This document shows, piece after piece, positions 21,093-29,254 of a stretch of 60,000 nucleotides of DNA. The position numbers and the translations under genes are program-made. The stretch's first letter is position 1. Every line of letters starts with the position of its first letter. The notes beneath the pieces are model-generated. The model saw nothing but the letters and a program-made list of their open reading frames with translations. It searched no databases and was not told the DNA's origin. Origin of the DNA: Strigamia acuminata (Eukaryota; Arthropoda; Chilopoda; Geophilomorpha; Linotaeniidae); the NCBI GenBank assembly GCA_949358305.1, contig OX442314.1, positions 56,741,369 through 56,801,368 on the forward strand, given 5' to 3'.

Positions 21093-21692
21093 CTCCCCTA
21101 ATAACTTATTTATTCCCCTGAATAAAGGGTTTTACACTACAACATTTCCCCCCCCCCCCCAATTATTGCCAAAGTACCCCAATTTTTATTTTTAGTTTTA
21201 TTCTAAATACAATTCTTGCTTAGTATTCGAAGGGCGTTGTCGATGGTGTTTCTGTCCAATGGATACAATTTTTGCCTCTGGTTGACAATCATATCTTTCA
21301 AACGTACATCTTTGCAAACTTGGGGCATGTGCAAGTTCCAGTCAACGTTTTCAATCTTGTCAAGCCACAAATGATTTCTTGAATAGATATGACTCGGGCA
21401 TCCAATGCCTGACCAAAAATCATTTGTGGCATATCAAGATTGGGAACAATGACTGAACCATGGAACACACAAAGCCCATTGTTTGCAAAGATGTACCATA
21501 TATTTGCAAGCTATTGTTGTCGTACCACCAAAGGCAAAATCTGTACCCACCGATCAGAAACATCATCGAAAGCTATGAATGCACTGTGTCTACAATAAAA
21601 ATAAAAGTAAAAATTGGGGTACATTTGGCAATAATTAGAATAAATATGTTAGGATGTAAAACTTTTATTCGAGGAAATAAACATTAGAGGAA
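21093..21692. mobile_element. Large imperfect foldback element
   Basis: About 600 bp of imperfect palindrome. Outer arms: the taataac...gaataaagggtttta region pairs with taaaacttttattcgagg...attag. Middle arms: attattgccaaagtacccc pairs with ggggtacatttggcaataat, and cgatggtgtttctg with cagaaacatcatcg. Inner arms: cgtacatctttgcaaac pairs with gtttgcaaagatgta, and ccacaaatgattt with aaatcatttgtgg. It has no coding capacity. An aggaaataaacatta unit is doubled at the right end. It lies immediately before element 2. Confidence 0.65.
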
Positions 21693-21728
21693 ATAAACAT
21701 TAGAAGAAAACTATAGTTTTCTTGAGGG

Positions 21729-22359
21729 TGTCGTGATTCGACTTTGCGGTTAAAGATAATAAATAATACACTCGGGAATACAATATACTTCAAATACTGC
21801 TTTATTAAAACACTCTTACTAATACAAATATAGGTTAAGATGTTTCCTGTGGTGGTCCTCGGATTCGGCTGCGAATACGAGTTGCCGCTAAACAATGGCG
21901 GATCCAATTGTTTAGTCCTACGCGTGGTCTGTGTTTGTTGTCTAGGGTATTTCCACGTGTTATTATGAACACGCGAGAATTCGCTTTCTCGTGCGAATTA
22001 AACGAATATCGTTCGGATATTTATTCTAGCGTAGATTGGCTACGCTAAATAAATGTGGCTGTTGTACAGTTGAAATGGTCAGCGGGCACCGGTCCTCGAT
22101 CAATCCGTGAAACGGCCTGAAAGGTGAGGTAAATGGTGCTCTTGCTGAATTGTGGTAACTGTAGTGTCGTTTCCGGTCAAGCGTTGGCGTTATATATTAA
22201 CCGGAAATGACGTCATATGCAAATCCTTCTGATTATGCAGGTTCGCAGAAACACGAGACTAGTCAGTCTAGTCGGTATTTCTAGCGCGCTCTAGTGGCGA
22301 GAATTAATAACATGATAATCGTCGCTAATTACTTCTTCAGGTGATGCCGAATCACCACA
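21729..22359 (-). repeat. Element 2 LTR (3' LTR in sense)
   Basis: 631 bp matching 32195-32825. The ends TGTCGTGATTCG and CGAATCACCACA form an extended imperfect inverted repeat, more than the minimal TG/CA. Confidence 0.95.
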
Positions 22360-22373
22360 CGTCCCTCCCCGAG
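22360..22373 (-). other. Element 2 polypurine tract
   Basis: On the minus strand the sequence before the 3' LTR reads ctcggggagggacg, with a nine-base purine run. Confidence 0.7.
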
Positions 22374-22549
22374 AATAAATCATCAGGGCCCCTTTAAAAT
22401 AAAGGTGGAACAATATTTAATCATAAATAATCTTTTTATTAAATGAGGATGAATGATGAACAAAATATTTTACATTCTTGAAATTGATACATAAATAATT
22501 TCAGGGTTTTTTAGAGAAGACAGTCTTCTCGTTACGAATTTGTAATTAA

Positions 22550-25240
22550 TTATTTCTTCAAGTTATCGGCGTAACTTGGCTTATCTTCCGAACTTGGTTC
22601 GTCCAGGTTGGGAGATGTGGTCAATCTTGAAGAGTAGTCCGAGGGATCTTCGCTCTCGTTCAAGTAGAAACGTAAGTGACCTGGCGCTTCCAGCGGATTC
22701 CCCGTTCGTTCGTGGGCCCAAATCGGCGGCAAAAAGGGCGACATCCCCTGATTGGTGTGATGAATTCTTTGGGCTTCGGCAATGCTGGTTGGCGCGCGAT
22801 GAGCTCGGAGCAGTCGTTGATGTTGGATGAAGAGATCGCCTCCGGCTCCGGCTTCGATAGCATTCTTCATCCAGACATAAAGAGAATAGCCACGGTCTGG
22901 GGTTTGGAGTAATTTTGTTTCAGTGTCCTTCGTCAAGGACAACCCCGGGAAGTACATCCGGAGTCTGGCGGCGATCTGAGGTTCTGCCGTCTTTGAAACC
23001 TTCATGCTCGATTTTGGGCGGAGCATTTTTCTTTTTGTTTCCTTCTTTTTGAGCGAGACTGGTTCAGCCAGTGGCTCGGAAGGTCTATTTTCCTTCGGCG
23101 GAGGCGGAGGAGGAGGCGTCGGATCCCTGGGAGCCGGAGTTTCCACGACTGGTGTGGTCACCGAAGATGACGGGAGCGGATGTTGAATGATCGCTCGAAC
23201 GTTCTGGTAGGAGGCCTCTGGATCCGGGTCCTGGGCCACCATTTGGGCTCGAATTACTGCCGCGGAGGGCACCAGGCGTGTCCAGCTGTCTACGAGAGCC
23301 GGCGGGACTTGGAAACCCTCGTGGGCCACTACGATCCAGGCTGCCACAGCAACACGTGCGTTTCGGAAGGTGGCGGCGGCCAGCAAAATCGACATCAAGT
23401 CGGTAATGGCAACCACGATCCTCGTATTCCAATTTGGATGATCCCGATTCTTGTTCTGCGTATATTCAATCGAGATCCGCTGAAGATTCGTGATGACGTT
23501 CTGGATCACGTTTTGTTGGTACGAATCCATTTCGCACAAAAGTGCTCTGGCCTGCTCCACGGTTGTGACGTCCAGGAATTGTTGCAACGTTACCTCCGAA
23601 GGGTTGATTGGAGTCGAGGCTTGGACGACTGCTGGGGCTGGCAACATCGGATTGGGTCCCGTGGATGTCATTGGCTGAAGCACAGATCTGACCAGACGTC
23701 TTGATTTTTCCGGTTCGGGCTTGTCCCAAACAATTGGAGTTCTCGTTGAAGTTGAAGCTTCGGGGATAGTTGGGAGAGGTTCGACTTTGGCTGGTCCAAA
23801 GCGAGCTTCTCGATGTTTGAGTTGTTCTTCAGAACTCAGTGTCGGCGCGCCGATTATTACTTTCTTGCGAAAGGCGCTTGGGAGGCTGACGCTGGATGTT
23901 ACGCTTCTCGTCTGCGAGAGTTCCGGCTTGATGAAAGCACTTGGCGCCGTCTCTAGACTCGAGGCGGTCGAGGGAGTCGGGCGGTAGATTGGTTTCGGCT
24001 GCATTTGCTGGTATTTCATAACCACCGCGAGGAGATCCGCCTGAGTATACATCTTCTTCTGCTCGGGGACCTCGTCGATAATTACCTCGTCGTCGATCTT
24101 CATTGGTTCGGGACTGTCCCGAATTGATCGTGTATCTTCGTAGCGTTTCCTATCTCGCTGTCGTATTTCCTCTTCACGATACGCTTTCCATGAACGTGCG
24201 CGACTCTCCGATCCTCTCCTTCTTCGTTCGTCTTGTAGACGGAGGTTCTCTCGTTCACGTCGGGCTTTCTCATCACGTTCGCGTAGGAACTCCTCTCGGT
24301 GTCTGTTCCACGATTCTTTGTTTTCCTCCCGCCGTCTGAAGTAATTTCTACGATAATCGTCCCAACTTTCTTGGTTCTTATCGCGTCGGCGTTGATCTTC
24401 TCGGCGGTCGGGGCGTTCGTGTACATTCTCTCTTCTTCGGCTGTTTGACGGGGCGTCCCTGGATTGAAATCGTGATGTTTTTGGGATCTCAGTCTTCCCT
24501 AGGCGAGAGAAAGCGCTTGGTTTGGCCAGGCGTTTCTTTGTCGCGGGTTTCTTATTCTGCGCGCTGCTGGAAGTGCTTGGCTTGTCCAGGCATTGTTTCT
24601 TCGCTGAGCAGCCTCCTTCGTCGTGCTCGTTGGAGAGACGTTTCTCGGCCTTCTGGCGTTTGCGACCAAAGAAACCTAAAAAGTGCAATTGGTGCATTGC
24701 TCGTTGCGAGGTAATAAAACCATGTCTTGGCCTCCAATCTGGGCGGTCGGGTCGATCGTCTCGGATCTGCTGGAGCCAAATCTTAATTTCCTCGGTCGAG
24801 TAACCGTCCGGCTGCAGATAATCGAAAACTTCATCATGAGCGGTCCGCCTCACCTCCTCGTAATACGCCATATGGATTTCGTGTTTCTCTTCCTCCGTTT
24901 CGGCGTCGCGCCATTGCTCGTACACTTCCCATCCCCGTTGGTCGTCTGGAAAGGCGGCTCGTATTAGTGGATTCGGGATTGGCGCCGGCGGATCCATATT
25001 TCTTGAAATTACCGCCCGTAAAGCTGCTTGGTATTGGCGCGGCATGTAGTGGATCAACGTTTGCTGGCTGGACCAGTAGCGGCTGATCGCACGAGATAAT
25101 AAAAGGCGAATTTTCCATGGTTCAAAGTCGACCGATTCTTCGAGCGCTTGTCGGAACAGTATGGGGATGACTTCACGCCATAAGCTGCCTGCGGAAACTC
25201 TTTTCGGGTCGATTTGCCCCCACGTAGTGCGATATCCGTC
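22550..25240 (-). CDS. Element 2 ORF3 (unknown accessory protein), 3' exon
   Basis: Open from a splice acceptor (ttctaatatttag) at 25242-25241 through 896 codons. The acceptor TAG is itself an in-frame stop, so this ORF cannot extend upstream unspliced. The first in-frame ATG is at 25045 (835 aa if counted from a TTG at 25057). N-terminal of that, the exon also encodes KRVSAGSLWREVIPILF and similar residues. It contains a long Arg/Glu/Asp-rich low-complexity, probably coiled-coil stretch (about 200-315), a helical block (about 480-620), poly-Pro, and a C-terminal block (about 698-780) shared with element 1 ORF3. The acceptor lies 47 bp after the pol stop. No signal peptide, fusion peptide or clear membrane anchor is visible. 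The function is unknown. Confidence 0.75.
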   Translation of the reverse strand, partial: DGYRTTWGQIDPKRVSAGSLWREVIPILFRQALEESVDFEPWKIRLLLSRAISRYWSSQQTLIHYMPRQYQAALRAVISRNMDPPAPIPNPLIRAAFPDDQRGWEVYEQWRDAETEEEKHEIHMAYYEEVRRTAHDEVFDYLQPDGYSTEEIKIWLQQIRDDRPDRPDWRPRHGFITSQRAMHQLHFLGFFGRKRQKAEKRLSNEHDEGGCSAKKQCLDKPSTSSSAQNKKPATKKRLAKPSAFSRLGKTEIPKTSRFQSRDAPSNSRRRENVHERPDRREDQRRRDKNQESWDDYRRNYFRRREENKESWNRHREEFLRERDEKARRERENLRLQDERRRRGSESRARSWKAYREEEIRQRDRKRYEDTRSIRDSPEPMKIDDEVIIDEVPEQKKMYTQADLLAVVMKYQQMQPKPIYRPTPSTASSLETAPSAFIKPELSQTRSVTSSVSLPSAFRKKVIIGAPTLSSEEQLKHREARFGPAKVEPLPTIPEASTSTRTPIVWDKPEPEKSRRLVRSVLQPMTSTGPNPMLPAPAVVQASTPINPSEVTLQQFLDVTTVEQARALLCEMDSYQQNVIQNVITNLQRISIEYTQNKNRDHPNWNTRIVVAITDLMSILLAAATFRNARVAVAAWIVVAHEGFQVPPALVDSWTRLVPSAAVIRAQMVAQDPDPEASYQNVRAIIQHPLPSSSVTTPVVETPAPRDPTPPPPPPPKENRPSEPLAEPVSLKKKETKRKMLRPKSSMKVSKTAEPQIAARLRMYFPGLSLTKDTETKLLQTPDRGYSLYVWMKNAIEAGAGGDLFIQHQRLLRAHRAPTSIAEAQRIHHTNQGMSPFLPPIWAHERTGNPLEAPGHLRFYLNESEDPSDYSSRLTTSPNLDEPSSEDKPSYADNLKK

Positions 25241-25288
25241 CTAAATATTAGAATATTAATGAATATATTAGGATCGTTGATTAATTTG

Positions 25289-28200
25289 TCATTTTTTTTT
25301 AGAAGATTCTTCGACTATTTCCTCCCTCTCCGAAATCTCATCCGGGGCGTCGGCCGCTTCGTGTAACTCATCTTGAACTAAATTGGTTGGGCCAGTTTGT
25401 TCATCTAAAAACATGTCGCGAATAATTGGATTTTGCGCTGGTTTCGTCTGATATTCCGTCCAAGCCTCTTGAGGAAACTCAGGTAAGTATGGAGTTAATT
25501 CTCGGGCGTGGATCGATCTAAAATTAACGTTGTCTGCCAATCTTTTTAGCTTGAAAGCGTTTCCGCCGTGGGCTTCGAGTATGACGTACGGGCCGTCGCG
25601 TTTGTCTGCTAAGCCTGCGTGGATCCCCTTATCGGCGCTGGACTGAATATGTGTGTCTTTCCAGACGAGGTCATTGACTTTAAAATTGCAGAAGGGCCGA
25701 TCCTTTCCAGCAATGCTAATACGATCTCTCATGTCGAATATGTGAGACATCATGTGTTGATAAGTGGCCGAAATTATTTGCTCCAATCTATCGACATAAA
25801 TATGAGGCTTCTCGGGATCAATTTCCAGTATTTCCTCCGGTATTCGCGGGTCCCAGGGTACTCTGAGTTCCCGAGCGAAGTTTAGAAACGCGGGAGAAAA
25901 TTTGCGGTTCCTCGAGATCGTCGTGCGGATGCTGAAGGCAATTTCACGAAGATATTCGTCCCAGCTGGAGTGGACATCGGTGAAAATTGCCAGCGCATAT
26001 TTTATGTCGCGATTTAACCTTTCGACGGGATTGGCCCGTGGGTTATAGGTTGATGTGTATGATGTCTCGATGTCGAATTTTTTACAGAAGTCTTTATACA
26101 AATTTGACGCAAACTGTGGTCCATTATCGGAAATTAGTTTCCGAGGGAATCCGAAATGAAGCGCCACTTCGTACAAACATCGAATGATTTTCTGCTTAGT
26201 TGGTCTCTCCATTGGAAAGAGCTCGGGCCATCCGGTCGCGACATCCATGATTACTAAAATATATTTGTTTTTATTGGATGACGTGGGTTTTGGGCCCATT
26301 AAATCCACGCTCCAGCAGTCGAAGGGTGCGAAGGGGCCGAGTGAGATTCTTTCGTAATTCTTGGGCGTCCTAGGTTTGCACGCTTGGCATCTGGGGCAGT
26401 GGTGAATGAAACGAACAATATCTCGGGTCATTTTGGGCCAGAAATAAAGTTGGTTCGCTCGGTAGATTGTTCTGGCCACTCCAGAATGTCCAGCGAGTGG
26501 GTGTCCGTGGACCATCCACAGAAACCTTGTTAGCAGACTCCTGGGTATAACGACTTTCATCGAAGTACCTGTCTCCGTCAGATCATCGCGGAAATTCGGG
26601 TGGTGTTTTAGTAGAAGTCCATCCTCGATTAAGTACGTGGAGGCTTCTCTTTCGAATTCCTCGCGTTGGATTTCGTCGAAATTCTCGTCGGGAAATCTTT
26701 TATCTGTGATGAAGTCTCGATAAGTTTTACAGAAGTCGTCTGTCATCTGGGCGGCTATTAATTCGTCCCTGGTGGGCGGCTTGCTGTTCGTCCCCTTGCT
26801 TACGTGGGTGACGAATGCTCGAACGTACTTGTCGGAGATTCGAGGTTCTATTGTTAGCTCGTAATTTGGGTGAGCGTCCTTGACAGACTGGTACGCTCGG
26901 AGCCAATAATTGTAATAATTTTGGTCTCCTGACTCGAGTTTCTCCTTGGGTAATTCGTTTAGCTTTTTAAATTCCCATTTTCGGACGGGGTTCAGACAGT
27001 AGAAGAGGCGTGAGTCGTCCTCTCCGCAGTCGGTCTCGTCTTCGGGGTCTGAAGCTGGGGCTCGTGAGAGGGCGTCTGCCACGACGTTGAATTTTCCGGG
27101 TCGGTATTCAATGATTAAGTCACAAGCCATTAATTCTAGCTGCCAGCGAGCCATTCTTCCGGACGATTCTTTCAACGCCATTAACCATTTTAGGGCTTCG
27201 TGGTCGGTTTGTACGTTGAACTTGGTAAATTCCAGGTATGGTCTGAATTTTCGGATTGCCCAGACAACGGCTAGACATTCTAACTCTGTCGCATTATAAT
27301 TCTTTTCGGCTGCTTGTAATTTCCGGCTGATGAACATCGTCGGGACCTCTAATTCTACTCCGTCGATGTCATGCCTTTGAAGCAACGCAGCACCTAGGCC
27401 AATTCGACTGGCGTCGGTGTGAAGAGTGAATTCTCGATTAAGATCTGGTAGGGGAATCCGTTTTACATCGATCAGCATTTGTTTTATTTTGTTAAACGAT
27501 GTTTCGCAGTGGTCAGTCCACTCGAAATCTTTATCGTTGCGTAACAGATCTGTGATGGGCGCCGCGACGTCTGCCAAATTTGGGAGCATTCGATTGAAGA
27601 AATTCACCATGCCCATGAAACATTGGACTCCTTTTACATCTTCCGGGGCGGGGAACTGGCTAATGGCCTGGGTCTTTTTCGGGTCGATGGATAGGCCACC
27701 TGTTCCGACTGTGTAACCCAGGAATGCCAATTCTTTGCGGCAAAATTTACTTTTCCCTGGATGGATGTTTAGTCCGGCTTTTGTGAGTCGCTCCATGACG
27801 TCATTCACATGCATCAAGTGGTCTGTAAAGGTCTGAGAGACTATTACTATGTCGTCAAGATAAGCCCATGCGTATTTGTGTAAGGCATCGCCGAGAACTT
27901 TTTCTATTAATTTTTGAAAGGTGGCGGGTGCGTTCACTAACCCGAAGGGCATTACATTAAACATCAGTCGACCCTGTGGTGCCCAAAAAGCTGTTTTCTC
28001 TTTATCCTCTTCCCGCAATTCAACTTGCCAGTAACCCTTGGACAAGTCCAAGGTCGTGACCCAGTTAAATGGGGCGAGTTCCCGTAGAATCGCTTCTATT
28101 GACAGCATTTGGATGGGGTCGATGACGGTTATGGCGTTTAAAGGTCTATAATCGATGCAGAGGCGCGGTTCGGAGCCTGGTCGCATGACGAGGACAATCC

Positions 28201-29188
28201 TCATTCCATATTCTCCGATGGCGTGCAACACGATCCCTTTTTCGAGCAACTCGTTGCACATCGTTCTTACGATATGTCTCTTTTGGGGATTCATAGTTTT
28301 AAAAGGCACTCGCACCGGTTTTCCCGTAACCAATTCGATCTCGTGCATTACGTAACTTGTCTTCCCTGGATCCTTATTTAGGTTCTTCGAGTGCTTCTTG
28401 AGCATTTCCTCGAGGAGTTTCGTTTGTTCTTCTCCAAGATTGGCGTCTACAGCCAGATTATGTATTAAATTCTCCTCTTGGAGGATAGTATTAAACGATT
28501 TAAAATTATAGTCTTGGATGAACTTTTTGATTTCGCCTCCTCCCCATTCCTCGTCGTCCTTAGCTTTGTCTAGGAGTTCCGAATGTATTATGGGTAGTCG
28601 TGGGTCCTCGTGGTTGTCGATGTAATTCCACGAACGTGTGACTGGGTTGGGCTGGATGTTCATCCGTTCCATCAAATCCATTCCTATCAGCAGGATTGTG
28701 TCTCGGGTCGGTAACACGATGAAGAAATGTTTAATCGTGCCTCCTTCCCATACGAAATCGGTTGATAACGTCCCCACTGCTCGAACTTCTCCCGCTGCCG
28801 TAAGAACTCGAATATTCTCGTTCATTCTCCGTAATTTTTTCTGTATTTTTTCTTCGAGTGATTCGAATAAGTCGGTAGAGATAAACGACTGATCCGCTCC
28901 CGAGTCGAGTAGTCCCATTAACACCTTTTTGCCGAAAGAGACCGGTATTTTAGCCAGTACGCTCTTTGCTTCTGTTGATAGGTTGCAACGAAGTATTCGC
29001 TTTTTAAGAGGATTGGCCCCTTGGTCAAGCGGTAAAGTCATGAAAGCGTTGGCTATGCCGTCTTCGTCTCTAATTTCGAATTTCCGTTTTTTGGTTGGAG
29101 TTGCGACTTCTTCGTTGGCAGCTTCCTCGAAAAATTCCAACAATTTTTTCATTTCTTTAATTTGTTTTTCCACTAGTGTAAGGTCCAT
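25289..29188 (-). CDS. Element 2 pol (PR-RT-RNaseH-IN), intact
   Basis: The product is 1299 aa from the ATG at 29188. The protease motif DSGA is at 95-98. RT has YLDD at 443-446. RNase H has TDAS at 591-594, TELE at about 634-637, TDH at 661-663 and DALSR at 705-709. The integrase zinc finger has H896, H901, C931 and C934, and the catalytic triad is D962, D1021 and E1056. The C-terminal domain (about 1160-1235) has NDLVWKDTH and an HGGNAFKLKRLADN stretch. Domain order is Ty3/gypsy. The frame is -1 to gag and open upstream to the slip site at 29248-29254, so it is probably made as a Gag-Pol fusion. All catalytic residues are present. Confidence 0.96.
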   Translation of the reverse strand: MDLTLVEKQIKEMKKLLEFFEEAANEEVATPTKKRKFEIRDEDGIANAFMTLPLDQGANPLKKRILRCNLSTEAKSVLAKIPVSFGKKVLMGLLDSGADQSFISTDLFESLEEKIQKKLRRMNENIRVLTAAGEVRAVGTLSTDFVWEGGTIKHFFIVLPTRDTILLIGMDLMERMNIQPNPVTRSWNYIDNHEDPRLPIIHSELLDKAKDDEEWGGGEIKKFIQDYNFKSFNTILQEENLIHNLAVDANLGEEQTKLLEEMLKKHSKNLNKDPGKTSYVMHEIELVTGKPVRVPFKTMNPQKRHIVRTMCNELLEKGIVLHAIGEYGMRIVLVMRPGSEPRLCIDYRPLNAITVIDPIQMLSIEAILRELAPFNWVTTLDLSKGYWQVELREEDKEKTAFWAPQGRLMFNVMPFGLVNAPATFQKLIEKVLGDALHKYAWAYLDDIVIVSQTFTDHLMHVNDVMERLTKAGLNIHPGKSKFCRKELAFLGYTVGTGGLSIDPKKTQAISQFPAPEDVKGVQCFMGMVNFFNRMLPNLADVAAPITDLLRNDKDFEWTDHCETSFNKIKQMLIDVKRIPLPDLNREFTLHTDASRIGLGAALLQRHDIDGVELEVPTMFISRKLQAAEKNYNATELECLAVVWAIRKFRPYLEFTKFNVQTDHEALKWLMALKESSGRMARWQLELMACDLIIEYRPGKFNVVADALSRAPASDPEDETDCGEDDSRLFYCLNPVRKWEFKKLNELPKEKLESGDQNYYNYWLRAYQSVKDAHPNYELTIEPRISDKYVRAFVTHVSKGTNSKPPTRDELIAAQMTDDFCKTYRDFITDKRFPDENFDEIQREEFEREASTYLIEDGLLLKHHPNFRDDLTETGTSMKVVIPRSLLTRFLWMVHGHPLAGHSGVARTIYRANQLYFWPKMTRDIVRFIHHCPRCQACKPRTPKNYERISLGPFAPFDCWSVDLMGPKPTSSNKNKYILVIMDVATGWPELFPMERPTKQKIIRCLYEVALHFGFPRKLISDNGPQFASNLYKDFCKKFDIETSYTSTYNPRANPVERLNRDIKYALAIFTDVHSSWDEYLREIAFSIRTTISRNRKFSPAFLNFARELRVPWDPRIPEEILEIDPEKPHIYVDRLEQIISATYQHMMSHIFDMRDRISIAGKDRPFCNFKVNDLVWKDTHIQSSADKGIHAGLADKRDGPYVILEAHGGNAFKLKRLADNVNFRSIHARELTPYLPEFPQEAWTEYQTKPAQNPIIRDMFLDEQTGPTNLVQDELHEAADAPDEISEREEIVEESSKKK

Positions 29189-29202
29189 CGTTTTCGAAGT
29201 TA

Positions 29203-29254
29203 TCGCGAGCGGATGTGGAATTATTTTTGTTCCGCCCGCGAGTTCCAGTTTTTT
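29203..29254 (-). promoter_or_regulatory. Element 2 gag-pol -1 frameshift signal
   Basis: On the minus strand, in the gag frame (ACA AAA AAC TGG), the heptamer A AAA AAC is at 29254-29248. A 6-nt spacer (tggaac) is followed by an 11-bp stem, TCGCGGGCGGA (29241-29231) with TCCGCTCGCGA (29213-29203), with one G-U pair and a 17-nt loop. The -1 frame is open from there into pol. Confidence 0.88.

Noticed and set aside
22550-25240. ORF3 as a retroviral envelope gene
   Set aside because: It has the env position and a spliced layout, but no signal peptide, heptad-repeat fusion subunit, cysteine pattern or convincing membrane anchor, and it is Arg/Pro-rich with coiled-coil character.
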